Shown here: positions 7,150 through 13,658 of the stretch, piece by piece
Layout: each line of letters begins with the position of its first letter
Numbering within the stretch: position 1 is the stretch's first letter
Source of the DNA: an uncultured Bacillus sp.
GTDB taxonomy: Bacteria > Bacillota > Bacilli > Bacillales > DSM-1321
Length of the DNA stretch: 17,630 nucleotides
Direction: 5' to 3'
Assembly (NCBI GenBank): GCA_934215995.1
Contig: CAKQBC010000014.1
Location: forward strand, 1-17,630
Notes under the pieces: model-generated
Seen by the model: only the letters and a program-made list of their open reading frames with translations
Told to the model about the DNA's origin: nothing
Databases searched by the model: none
Program-made: the position numbers and the translations under genes

Positions 7150-8958
7150 ATGTCCAATACAAAATCATTGCCGAACAGATCGGAAATAAAGGCTGAAGAT
7201 ACATGGAAGCTGGAAGATATTTTTGCCACCGACCGGGATTGGGAAAAGGAATTTGAAGAAATCAAGAACGAATTGAGCAAAGCCGAAGCCTATAAAGGCA
7301 CATTGGGTGAAAGTGCAGAAAAGCTGTACCAGGCCCTGCAATTCCAGGACAGCGTCTTTGAGCGTCTAGGAAAGCTCTATACATATTCCCATATGCGATA
7401 TGACCAGGATACGACAAACGGCTTCTTCCAAGGGATGGATGACAGGGCGAAAAACCTGTATTCCCAAGCGGGAAGTGCCTTTTCATATGTGGTCCCTGAG
7501 CTGCTCGGCATAGATGAAAGCAAGCTGAGAGCATTTCTTGAAGAAAATGAACAGCTTCGCCTTTACGAGCATGCAATTGAAGAAATAAATCTTCAGAGGC
7601 CGCATGTGCTGTCGGCGGAGAAAGAGGAGCTGCTTGCAAAGGCGTCAGAAGTATTGAATGCTTCAAGCAACACATTCGGCATGCTGAACAATGCAGACCT
7701 GGAATTCCCGAGCATTACTGATGAGAACGGTGAAAAGGTGCAGGTTACCCATGGCCGTTACGGACTGTTTCTCGAAAGCGCTGACCGCCGTGTCCGCAAA
7801 GAAGCATTTGAGGCTGTGTACGAGACATACGGCAAGTTCCTGAACACGTTTTCCAGCACGCTTGCGGGAACAGTGAAAAAACATAATTTCAATGCGGGCA
7901 TACGAAACTACCCGTCGGCGCGTGCGGCTGCTTTAAGCAACAATAATATCCCGGAAAAGGTTTACGATAACCTTGTGGATACAGTCAATGACAATCTGCA
8001 CCTGCTGCATCGCTATGTGGATCTTCGCAAGAAAGTCCTTGGCGTCGATGAATTGCATATGTACGACCTGTACACGCCGCTTGTAAAAGAAGTGAAAATG
8101 GAAATCCCATATGAGGAAGCGAAAGAATATACACTGAAGGCCTTGGCCCCTCTTGGCGAAGACTATGTAAATGTATTGCGTGAAGGTTTTGAGAACCGCT
8201 GGGTCGATGTCCGTGAGAATAAAGGAAAGCGGAGCGGTGCCTATTCTTCAGGTTCGTATGGGACGAATCCGTATATCCTTATGAACTGGCAGGATAATGT
8301 CAATAACCTTTATACATTGGTCCATGAGTTCGGGCATTCCGTCCACAGCTACTACACACGCAAAACACAGCCATATCCATATGGGGATTATTCCATCTTC
8401 GTGGCTGAAGTGGCTTCTACCTGCAATGAGAATTTATTGACGGATTATTTGCTGAAAACTGTAACCGATGAAAAACAGCGCTTGTATTTATTGAATCATT
8501 ACCTTGAAGGCTTCAGGGGAACAGTTTTCCGCCAGACGATGTTTGCTGAATTCGAGCAAATCATCCATACAAAAGCTCAAAACGAAGAGCCGCTGACTGC
8601 TGAGATGCTGACGAAGGAATATTATGAACTGAACAAGAAATATTTCGGGGACAATCTTCACATTGATGAGGAAATCGGCAGGGAGTGGGCGAGAATCCCT
8701 CACTTCTATTACAATTTCTACGTATATCAATATGCGACAGGCTTCAGCGCAGCAACAGCATTGAGCAAAGGCATCCTTGAAGAAGGGCAGCCGGCTGTAG
8801 GGCGTTATCTGGAATTCCTGAAAGCAGGAAGTTCCGATTATCCAATCGAAGTGCTGAAAAAAGCAGGGGTGGACATGACAACATCCGAGCCGATTGCAGA
8901 AGCATTCAAAGTATTCGAAGCCAGATTGAAAGAAATGGAAGAACTGCTTGGATCGTAA
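7150..8958 (+). CDS. pepF: Oligoendopeptidase F (M3B metallopeptidase)
   Basis: 602 aa cytosolic zinc endopeptidase that cuts peptides of roughly 7-17 residues; B. subtilis PepF (YjbG) is of similar length. It has the oligopeptidase F N-terminal domain, then the M3 catalytic domain with HEFGH (H392, E393, H396) as zinc-binding and catalytic residues. The third zinc ligand Glu is probably in the FVAEVASTCNE segment about 26 residues further. The start is ATG at 7150; GAGGAGG at 7131-7137 is 12 bases upstream, somewhat far. The in-frame ATG at 7129 overlaps that site and lacks its own. A TATAAT at 7085-7090 suggests a promoter, though no good -35 is seen. A strong terminator follows. OppF at the left edge imports the kind of peptides this enzyme digests. 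Confidence 0.96.
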   Translation: MSNTKSLPNRSEIKAEDTWKLEDIFATDRDWEKEFEEIKNELSKAEAYKGTLGESAEKLYQALQFQDSVFERLGKLYTYSHMRYDQDTTNGFFQGMDDRAKNLYSQAGSAFSYVVPELLGIDESKLRAFLEENEQLRLYEHAIEEINLQRPHVLSAEKEELLAKASEVLNASSNTFGMLNNADLEFPSITDENGEKVQVTHGRYGLFLESADRRVRKEAFEAVYETYGKFLNTFSSTLAGTVKKHNFNAGIRNYPSARAAALSNNNIPEKVYDNLVDTVNDNLHLLHRYVDLRKKVLGVDELHMYDLYTPLVKEVKMEIPYEEAKEYTLKALAPLGEDYVNVLREGFENRWVDVRENKGKRSGAYSSGSYGTNPYILMNWQDNVNNLYTLVHEFGHSVHSYYTRKTQPYPYGDYSIFVAEVASTCNENLLTDYLLKTVTDEKQRLYLLNHYLEGFRGTVFRQTMFAEFEQIIHTKAQNEEPLTAEMLTKEYYELNKKYFGDNLHIDEEIGREWARIPHFYYNFYVYQYATGFSAATALSKGILEEGQPAVGRYLEFLKAGSSDYPIEVLKKAGVDMTTSEPIAEAFKVFEARLKEMEELLGS

Positions 8959-8961
8959 AAG

Positions 8962-9001
8962 AACAAACAGCGGGATATATTTCTCGCTGTTTGTTTTTTT
9001 T
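8962..9001 (+). terminator. Rho-independent terminator after pepF
   Basis: 14-bp stem (8962-8975 / 8982-8995, one G-U), loop TATATT, followed by a T run to 9001. Confidence 0.93.
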
Positions 9002-9105
9002 GCATCTGGATAAGTATGCGGTGCAAGCAGTTTTTGGTTCATGTGTGTGGCCGAGATCCTTTTAAAAGCCTTGTTACCCTAAATAAACAGGAAGAAAAAG
9101 GGAAA

Positions 9106-9127
9106 TTAATTATATTAATATAATTAA
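9106..9127. repeat. 22-bp perfect AT-only palindrome
   Basis: Left half TTAATTATATT, right half its exact reverse complement, with no spacer. It overlaps the stop codon of the small minus-strand gene. On the minus strand it is followed by TTTCCCTTTTTCTT, so it may act as a weak terminator; it could also be a protein-binding site. Confidence 0.55.
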
Positions 9128-9297
9128 AATCCATTAAACTGCTTTCTCTTTCTTTGGAAGTATATCACGGCGCAAATCAGGCAGAATAAAATCAAGGATG
9201 AATAAATAATCGAAAATAATCTCAGTAAAGCTAATATATGTAGGGTTATAGCAATAAAAAACAAAATTGCGACTAAAATTGACCAGAAAATCCTCAT
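9124..9297 (-). CDS. Small two-helix membrane protein, 57 aa, unknown function
   Basis: I do not recognise this gene. ATG at 9297 is preceded on the minus strand by AAAAGGAG with 8 bases of spacing; the stop TAA is at 9124-9126. It starts MRIFWSILVAILFFIAIT and has two hydrophobic segments, about residues 4-24 and 28-47, joined by a short turn with Arg26, and a basic tail QRKRKQFNGF. By the positive-inside rule both ends should lie in the cytoplasm or near its face, but this is inference. There are single Cys residues at about 39 and 42 (FCLIC). A convincing promoter lies upstream (9351-9380) and an AT palindrome directly downstream. It stands between pepF and yjbH as a single-gene unit. Confidence 0.68.
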   Translation of the reverse strand: MRIFWSILVAILFFIAITLHILALLRLFSIIYSSLILFCLICAVIYFQRKRKQFNGF

Positions 9298-9350
9298 GAG
9301 AATATCTCCTTTTATATAGGCTGGTATTATAATATTAGCAACTATGAAAA

Positions 9351-9380
9351 ATTATACTGATAATTTGACGAAAATGTGAA
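9351..9380 (-). promoter_or_regulatory. Sigma-A promoter for the 57-aa membrane protein
   Basis: Read on the minus strand: TTCACA (at 9380-9375), 18-base spacer, TATAAT (at 9356-9351). This is 11 of 12 consensus positions. The predicted start is about 9344, 47 bases before the ATG. Confidence 0.65.
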
Positions 9381-9395
9381 TTTATTAACAAACAC

Positions 9396-9425
9396 TTGCT
9401 AAAGGGGATAAAAGGATGATATATT
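9396..9425 (+). promoter_or_regulatory. Plus-strand promoter-like site with no annotated gene
   Basis: TTGCTA (9396-9401), 18-base spacer, TATATT (9420-9425). The predicted transcript would begin near 9432 and meet the hairpin at 9513-9544, giving an RNA of about 110 bases. Confidence 0.38.
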
Positions 9426-9505
9426 ATGAGTGTGAAGTTGATCACAAGCAAACATATACCCCTTTGTTTGACCGTGAAAAATTTCTCCCATCCCCTTTGT
9501 TCGTA

Positions 9506-9544
9506 TGAATAGAAAAAGCCCTGCTTATCCCGGCAGGGCTTTTT
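9506..9544 (-). terminator. Terminator after yjbH (works on both strands by sequence)
   Basis: 12-bp stem AAAAAGCCCTGC (9513-9524) / GCAGGGCTTTTT (9533-9544), 8-base loop. The minus-strand reading ends GCTTTTTCTATTC, after the yjbH stop. The plus-strand reading ends GCTTTTTCACG. Confidence 0.88.
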
Positions 9545-9609
9545 CACGTTTTCATGGCTTTTTAAAACCCAGAACAAAATAAAAGACCCATGCAAAGGAT
9601 ACATGGATC

Positions 9610-10506
9610 TTACTGCTTTATATATTTCCAAAACGTTCCCTGTTTGCCTGGGATGCGTTGGACTAATTGCCTCAGCTGTAATTTCTTCATTTCTTTTTCT
9701 ACTTCGGATTCTTTCATATTGTACACCACTGCAATTTCCCTCGTGGCGACAAGGTTGAAAAAACGCACAAAGTATTCAATATCCGGAAGTGGTTCCGGGT
9801 CCGGCATATCCGGAATGATTTCAGATAATATTGATATATAGACCTCATAAGGGTAGATACCGGATATCTTTATTCCTTCGTCTTCAATTTTCTCATTAAA
9901 GATAACAAGTGACGGTATCTCTTGTACGTCCATTTCCTGTGTGATCTTCAAGTCGCATTGGAATGCCTTTGCAGCAGCTTCTGAATTGATATCCTGTAAA
10001 AATTCCTTAGGATCGATGCCGGATGCCTCTGCACATTCCACCAGAATGTCAATTTCCGATATATTCTTCTTCTTCAGGAAAAGATATTCCCTCAGCTTGC
10101 GAAGGAACCGGATTCCGTTCTTTTTGCCTTGCAGTTCAGCGGCTTTGATGGCCAGGGATGCATTATAGGGCATGGTCGACGGAATCGCATTCGTAAGCCA
10201 CAAATCTCCATCACAGCTCATGCCGGTACGGCTGGCGGTTTTTTCCCACACGTCCGCTAATTGGGAAGGCGCCTGCAGTTCTTTCTGGAAGCTTGGCGTC
10301 ACCAATTTTCCTGTAAGGACATGCTTGATGCTGATTATTGGGCCGTATTCCATCTGGAGCTTCTTCAGTACAGGCTCCATCCCCCAGCATTGAGGACAAA
10401 GGGGATCGATGAAAACATATATTTCAGCTGGTTTTTTACCGAGCATTGAACAATGATGGCTATGGAGCCAATCCATAAAGTTATAAACTGATTTTTGAGA
10501 ACTCAA
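9610..10506 (-). CDS. spxH: YjbH/SpxH, ClpXP adaptor for Spx degradation
   Basis: 298 aa. DsbA-like thioredoxin-fold adaptor that binds Spx and speeds its degradation by ClpXP; it aggregates under disulfide stress and so lets Spx accumulate. The sequence matches B. subtilis YjbH: a His/Cys-rich N-terminus (HSHHC, residues 15-19) comparable to the zinc-binding region of that protein, PAEIYVFIDPLCPQCW with C37 and C40 as the CxxC, SRTGMSCDG, and the C-terminal EIAVVYNM...EKEMKKL segment. The start is TTG at 10506: AAAGGAG ends 7 bases before it. An in-frame ATG at 10476 (residue 11) lacks a site, and longer frames enter the intercistronic region. It lies 106 bases after yjbI on the same strand, as in the yjbIH operon of B. 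subtilis. The substrate gene spx is in the same window. Confidence 0.93.
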   Translation of the reverse strand: MSSQKSVYNFMDWLHSHHCSMLGKKPAEIYVFIDPLCPQCWGMEPVLKKLQMEYGPIISIKHVLTGKLVTPSFQKELQAPSQLADVWEKTASRTGMSCDGDLWLTNAIPSTMPYNASLAIKAAELQGKKNGIRFLRKLREYLFLKKKNISEIDILVECAEASGIDPKEFLQDINSEAAAKAFQCDLKITQEMDVQEIPSLVIFNEKIEDEGIKISGIYPYEVYISILSEIIPDMPDPEPLPDIEYFVRFFNLVATREIAVVYNMKESEVEKEMKKLQLRQLVQRIPGKQGTFWKYIKQ

Positions 10507-10548
10507 CTGCTTTCTCCTTTCTTGACTGTAGCTAAGTATGAAGGATAC

Positions 10549-10564
10549 TTTACATAGATGTAAA
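10549..10564. repeat. TTTACAT-AG-ATGTAAA dyad between yjbI and yjbH
   Basis: Perfect 7-bp inverted repeat with a 2-base centre, about 42 bases before the yjbH start. A related imperfect dyad occurs at the yjbI transcription start (11009-11026). No known factor recognised. Confidence 0.45.
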
Positions 10565-10612
10565 TACAAAAATTCTTTAGGCAAGTAAGAAAATGTAACC
10601 AGTCAAGTTATT

Positions 10613-10993
10613 TTACTTGTCCTCAGGCGTATTTACCATATGGTGGGCAGTTAAAGTAAGCCTCTGGATAAAGTACTCCCGAAATTCGCCTTGAATATTG
10701 TGTTCATCCATGGCTTTGCTCATGCATGAAAGCCATGCCTGGGCTCTCTCCGGGGTAATTTTAAACGGAAGGTGACGGGCTCTTAGCATCGGGTGGCCGT
10801 GCTCATTTGTGTATAGTGCAGGTCCGCCCAAAAACTGTGTCAGGAACTGAATTTGTTTGCGTGCAGTCTCTGTAAGGTCGTCAGGAAAAATCGGGTTCAA
10901 TAGAGGATGATTTTGTACATGTGCATAAAAGCTGTTGATAAGTGCTTCCAGCCGTTCTTTGCCTATATATTCATAGGGTGTCTGTGTATTCAT
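10613..10993 (-). CDS. yjbI: Truncated haemoglobin YjbI (group II)
   Basis: 126 aa haem protein of the 2-over-2 globin family; B. subtilis YjbI is 132 aa and this sequence aligns with it throughout. Key positions: the B10 Tyr in SFY (Y23), the conserved FPDDLTETARKQ...FLTQFLGGP segment, HGHPMLRARHLPF with H74 as proximal haem ligand, and W87 at the G8 position in AWL. Roles proposed for this family are O2/NO chemistry and peroxidase-like activity; the physiological role is unsettled. The start is ATG at 10993, preceded by AGAGGAG with about 8 bases spacing; an in-frame ATG at 11080 lies upstream of the promoter. It is the first gene of the yjbI-yjbH unit, linking haem/redox sensing to Spx turnover. 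Confidence 0.95.
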   Translation of the reverse strand: MNTQTPYEYIGKERLEALINSFYAHVQNHPLLNPIFPDDLTETARKQIQFLTQFLGGPALYTNEHGHPMLRARHLPFKITPERAQAWLSCMSKAMDEHNIQGEFREYFIQRLTLTAHHMVNTPEDK

Positions 10994-11008
10994 CTTAAAA
11001 TCTCCTCT

Positions 11009-11026
11009 TACAACATATGTAAAGTA
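11009..11026. promoter_or_regulatory. Imperfect TTTACAT-type dyad at the yjbI start site
   Basis: On the minus strand it reads TTTACATATGTTGTAA, right after the -10 box. It shares TTTACAT and ATGT with the perfect dyad at 10549-10564. The position at the start of transcription would suit a repressor site; this is inference. Confidence 0.35.
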
Positions 11027-11055
11027 ATTGTAGCAACAGGCAGTGAATTTCTCAA
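11027..11055 (-). promoter_or_regulatory. yjbI: Sigma-A promoter for yjbI-yjbH
   Basis: Minus strand: TTGAGA (11055-11050), exactly 17-base spacer, TACAAT (11032-11027). It lies 34 bases before the yjbI ATG. Confidence 0.75.
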
Positions 11056-11103
11056 ATAAATAGCTTGTGCAATCTTTCATTTGGCAAGGGTTTCCTCAGG
11101 GCC

Positions 11104-11135
11104 AAAAAAAAGAACGGCCATTAAAAGCCGTTCTT
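11104..11135 (-). terminator. Rho-independent terminator after yjbJ
   Basis: Minus strand: AAGAACGGC (11135-11127), 8-base loop, GCCGTTCTT (11118-11110), then a run of T to 11104. Confidence 0.92.
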
Positions 11136-11138
11136 ATA

Positions 11139-11798
11139 TCAAGCCTGAAAAGTGCCCATAACCTTGGAAACGTAATTTTGCGTTTCTCGGAAAGGGGGCA
11201 CGCCATTATACTTATCCACATTGCCGGGACCTGCATTGTATGCAGCAAGGGCAAGCTCATAGTTTTCATTGTACTTGGTGAGCATTTGCCGCAAATATTT
11301 CGCGCCGCCCATGATGTTCTGTTCTGGATCGAAAACATTCTGGACCCCAAGCCATTGGGCTGTGGTAGGCATGAGCTGCATCAGACCGGATGCCCCGGCA
11401 TGGCTGACAGCTGACGGATTGAAGTTGGATTCCTGCTTAATGACCGAAGAAATGAGGCTGGACGGCAGATTGTATCTGGAAGCGGCGCTCTCGATCAAAT
11501 TCTGGAATTGTGAGCCCGCGCCGCCGGCAATGTCCTGGACCGCCTGGTAGCCGGTGGCTTGCAAAGCTGGCATTGGAGTGCCTAAAGACGAGCCGCCGGA
11601 TTGCTCCAGCAGCGTTGCCACGCTTCCGACACTCCCAAGCGTATTATTCAATACAGAAGGGTCGGATGGGTTTTCCAGGTAATCTGCCAGTATGTCCTGG
11701 AACAGTGTGGCCGTTGTTTGGGCTGTGCTTCCTGCAGAAACGGAAAGGCTCTGCAAAGCCTGTAATTCAATTGCCGTTTTGAGGTCTTGGACTTTCAT
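11139..11798 (-). CDS. cwlQ: Lytic transglycosylase, CwlQ/YjbJ-like
   Basis: 219 aa. Cuts the glycan strand of peptidoglycan; the B. subtilis homologue CwlQ (YjbJ) has been described as having muramidase and soluble lytic transglycosylase activity. Residues 1-95 are a low-complexity, Ser/Gly/Ala/Gln-rich region without recognisable fold. Residues about 97-215 are an SLT domain: IKQESNFNP with catalytic E123, [12 protein letters not shown] (133-144), and [18 protein letters not shown]...NYV near the end. No signal peptide or transmembrane segment is visible at the N-terminus, so export is unexplained. ATG at 11798 has GGGAGGG six bases before it. A TTGACA-like -35 and TAAAGA (16-base spacing) lie upstream, weakly. 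It ends four bases from its terminator stem and is not co-transcribed with yjbI downstream. Confidence 0.9.
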   Translation of the reverse strand: MKVQDLKTAIELQALQSLSVSAGSTAQTTATLFQDILADYLENPSDPSVLNNTLGSVGSVATLLEQSGGSSLGTPMPALQATGYQAVQDIAGGAGSQFQNLIESAASRYNLPSSLISSVIKQESNFNPSAVSHAGASGLMQLMPTTAQWLGVQNVFDPEQNIMGGAKYLRQMLTKYNENYELALAAYNAGPGNVDKYNGVPPFRETQNYVSKVMGTFQA

Positions 11799-11830
11799 GT
11801 GATTCCCTCCCTCTGTTCGTTTGTTTCTAG

Positions 11831-11858
11831 TCTTTATACCGCATCAGCTGGCTGTCAA
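11831..11858 (-). promoter_or_regulatory. Weak promoter candidate for cwlQ/yjbJ
   Basis: Minus strand: perfect TTGACA (11858-11853) but the -10 is poor: TAAAGA at 16-base spacing (11836-11831), or TATAAA at only 14 bases. The -35 is flanked by two CTGGCTG-type direct repeats. Confidence 0.35.
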
Positions 11859-11929
11859 ACCTGCTGGCTGCCATCATCCCGCAAATAGGCTCTGTTAAAC
11901 CTTAAGAAGAGCAGGAATGAGGAATCGCC

Positions 11930-12520
11930 CTATTCATTCCCGTCGTTGTATTTTTGTTTATAGAAACGCTTAATTTTATTATCGGTCTTCCGCAGGGGAA
12001 TGTTGACTTCCCTTAGGAGATTTTCAAAATGTTTTTTTCCTTCGCCGTACTGTTGCACTTCGTATTCCAGTTCGAAATCCTCTGTGCCAAGGTAGCGGCT
12101 ATGGTCAAGCACAAGCAGCCCCCCTTGGTATGGGAATTGTGCACGCTCTGTCGATAGGCTTCCGAAGTAAAGAACTTCGTCTGGCTTGATGCCCAGGTCC
12201 TGCTCCAGTATTCCGGATATCGGTCCTTCCGGAATGCGGTTTTCAAGCATCATTTTGTCTGCTTCGCTCTCTGAAAGGACTTCATTCGTTTCAAGCAGGC
12301 CTGTTTCCAGGGGCTGCTTCAATGTCATTTCATAGGAGCCTTTCTTTTTGCGTATCCGCAATGCAGACCGTTTTTCCTTTAAAGCGAAGCCGCTTGTGTC
12401 AAAATAATGGTTTTCCTGATGTGAAAAAGCATCATCGTTGATGGAGAAATACTCCTTCAATCGGGTGAATTCTTCTTTTGTAAGCATGTTTTTGAATTCA
12501 ATTTCAATTTCCTGGTTCAT
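11930..12520 (-). CDS. yjbK: CYTH-domain protein YjbK (triphosphate-tunnel enzyme family)
   Basis: 196 aa. Member of the CYTH (adenylate cyclase class IV/thiamine triphosphatase) superfamily, whose members act on triphosphate-containing substrates with divalent metal in a beta-barrel tunnel. The N-terminal EIEIEFKN contains the ExExK signature (E6, E8, K10). Later strands show HYFDT, ALRIRKKKGSYEMTLKQP (with paired basic residues) and ...LLVLDHSRYLG, DFELEYEVQQ, the last giving the acidic metal-binding positions. The exact substrate of YjbK is not certain. ATG at 12520 is preceded by AAAGGA at about 10 bases. It is divergent from the relQ operon, a (p)ppGpp synthetase, which makes a nucleotide or polyphosphate substrate plausible, but that is inference from neighbours only. 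Confidence 0.92.
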   Translation of the reverse strand: MNQEIEIEFKNMLTKEEFTRLKEYFSINDDAFSHQENHYFDTSGFALKEKRSALRIRKKKGSYEMTLKQPLETGLLETNEVLSESEADKMMLENRIPEGPISGILEQDLGIKPDEVLYFGSLSTERAQFPYQGGLLVLDHSRYLGTEDFELEYEVQQYGEGKKHFENLLREVNIPLRKTDNKIKRFYKQKYNDGNE

Positions 12521-12963
12521 ATTTATGGTTTCCTTTCAGTTGCTATATATAGAATCTTACTTGAAACTTAGGCATACGTTAAGGGATATGATAAAATAAT
12601 AGCTGGGTAAATGGGAGGGGTTACATGAGGAGGGGGACACTTGAGGTCCGTTCGGCCGACATCATCCCTGAGAAGCACATATTTAATAGACTGCAGCGAT
12701 TAAACGCATGCTTTATATATGAACGGATAGAAGGATGATTATACATATACATCCGTCGGCGAAGATATATGGTAGATGCTGGTTGGAGGTTTGAAAGAAG
12801 CAAATCAGGTTATTTTACGTAATAGAGAAGAAAGTACGATTTTCCCCTTTTTCATAGGGTACCTGGCCATTTGGCTGGGGAATATTGAAGGTTATGCCAA
12901 TTGTGGCAGGTTCGTAAGAGCGAACTACTTTTTATGTGAGAAGTTTGAGGCAGGTGCTGTTAG
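12521..12963 (+). other. yjbK-yjbM intergenic region, 443 bases, with short ORFs
   Basis: B. subtilis has yjbL in this place. Here all frames are broken by stops, and only two short plus-strand frames stand out: 12625-12738 (37 aa, strong ribosome site) and 12776-12967 (63 aa, no ribosome site but overlapping the yjbM start). A sigma-A-like TTGAAA at 12561 has no well-spaced -10. No riboswitch or tRNA-like structure recognised. Confidence 0.5.
12625..12738 (+). CDS. Possible 37-aa ORF with strong ribosome site (doubtful)
   Basis: ATG at 12625 follows GGGAGGGG by 4-6 bases. It encodes MRRGTLEVRSADIIPEKHIF... and stops at TGA 12736. There is no hydrophobic segment and no family recognised. It could be a real small protein, a leader peptide for the yjbM operon, or the surviving 5' end of a decayed yjbL-like gene; beyond the stop the same frame reads on for 27 more codons. 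Confidence 0.3.
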   Translation: MRRGTLEVRSADIIPEKHIFNRLQRLNACFIYERIEG

Positions 12964-12967
12964 ATGA
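12776..12967 (+). CDS. Possible 63-aa ORF overlapping the yjbM start by ATGA (doubtful)
   Basis: ATG at 12776 to TGA at 12965-12967, encoding MLVGGLKEANQVIL...FFIGYLAIWLGNIEGYANC... The stop overlaps the yjbM ATG (12964) as ATGA, the usual form of translational coupling, and yjbM itself has only a weak ribosome site. Against it, no ribosome site precedes its ATG and an in-frame TAG lies directly upstream. It may be a remnant of the yjbL position. Confidence 0.3.
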   Translation: MLVGGLKEANQVILRNREESTIFPFFIGYLAIWLGNIEGYANCGRFVRANYFLCEKFEAGAVR

Positions 12968-13596
12968 ATTGGGATGATTTTTTGGCTCCATATAAACAGG
13001 CAGTTGAGGAGCTGAAAGTGAAATTGCGGGGTATGAGGGCGCAATTTGAAAGGGAGCAGGTCCACTCTCCCATAGAATTCGTTACCGGTAGAGTGAAGCC
13101 GGTTGCGAGCATACTTGATAAAGCAGAAAGCAAAGGGATTCCGATTGATAAATTAGGGGAAGAAATACAAGACATAGCCGGCCTCCGGATGATGTGCCAG
13201 TTCGTCGATGATATTAAGGTGGTAGTGGAGCTTCTGAGGGCCCGCAATGATTTTGAGATCATCGAGGAAAGGGACTATATATCCAACAAGAAAAACAGCG
13301 GGTATCGCTCTTACCATGTTGTGCTTAAATATCCCGTCCAGACCATCCGCGGGGAAAAAATGATATTGGCTGAAATCCAGATCAGGACATTAGCGATGAA
13401 TTTCTGGGCAACCATTGAACATTCCCTTAACTATAAATACAAAGGGCAATTTCCGGAAGAGATAAGGCTTCGCCTGAAGCGTGCGGCAGAAGCAGCTTAT
13501 CTGCTTGATGAAGAAATGTCGGAGATCGCACTGGAAATCCAGGAAGCCCAAAGAGTGTTTTCACGAAAAAACGATGAAACGAACAAAGCACTCTGA
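12964..13596 (+). CDS. relQ: Small alarmone synthetase RelQ/SasB (YjbM)
   Basis: 210 aa, the size of single-domain (p)ppGpp synthetases (B. subtilis YjbM/SasB is 211). It transfers pyrophosphate from ATP to the 3' OH of GDP or GTP; the B. subtilis enzyme forms a tetramer activated by pppGpp. Motifs: FVTGRVKPVASILDK (GTP-side Arg/Lys), EIQDIAGLRMMCQFVDDI with the catalytic Asp, SGYRSYHVVLKYP (YRSxH), and AEIQIRTLAMNFWATIEH with the second acidic residue. It has no hydrolase HD domain and no TGS/ACT regulatory domains. The start is ATG at 12964; GAGG lies 13 bases away, so translation may depend on coupling to the upstream frame that ends in ATGA. It is the first gene of relQ-nadK-yjbO, 62 bases before the next start. 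Confidence 0.95.
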   Translation: MNWDDFLAPYKQAVEELKVKLRGMRAQFEREQVHSPIEFVTGRVKPVASILDKAESKGIPIDKLGEEIQDIAGLRMMCQFVDDIKVVVELLRARNDFEIIEERDYISNKKNSGYRSYHVVLKYPVQTIRGEKMILAEIQIRTLAMNFWATIEHSLNYKYKGQFPEEIRLRLKRAAEAAYLLDEEMSEIALEIQEAQRVFSRKNDETNKAL

Positions 13597-13619
13597 GTAA
13601 AGAAAAGCATACATAAAAA

Positions 13620-13638
13620 ATTCATGCCGGCAATGAAT
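13620..13638. repeat. Dyad ATTCAT-N7-ATGAAT between yjbM and yjbN
   Basis: 6-bp inverted repeat around GCCGGCA, in the 62-base space before the NAD kinase ribosome site. There is no T run, so it is not a terminator; it may form a small intercistronic stem. Confidence 0.35.
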
Positions 13639-13658
13639 AAATAATGTGGGAGGGTACT

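Larger units (their letters stand above)
9002..9609. other. pepF-yjbH intergenic region, 608 bases
   Basis: It contains one unannotated small minus-strand gene (9124-9297) with its own promoter, a 22-bp AT palindrome just after that gene, a promoter-like site on the plus strand (9396-9425) and a bidirectional-looking hairpin (9513-9544). 9002-9100 shows nothing recognisable. Confidence 0.6.

Noticed and set aside
8488..9042. 184-codon minus-strand frame opposite the pepF end
   Set aside because: It covers the pepF terminator and the conserved pepF coding region; a shadow frame.
9335..9631. 98-codon minus-strand frame over the yjbH terminator
   Set aside because: It begins inside yjbH and reads through a strong terminator. 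The promoter for the small gene lies inside it, so it is not a gene.
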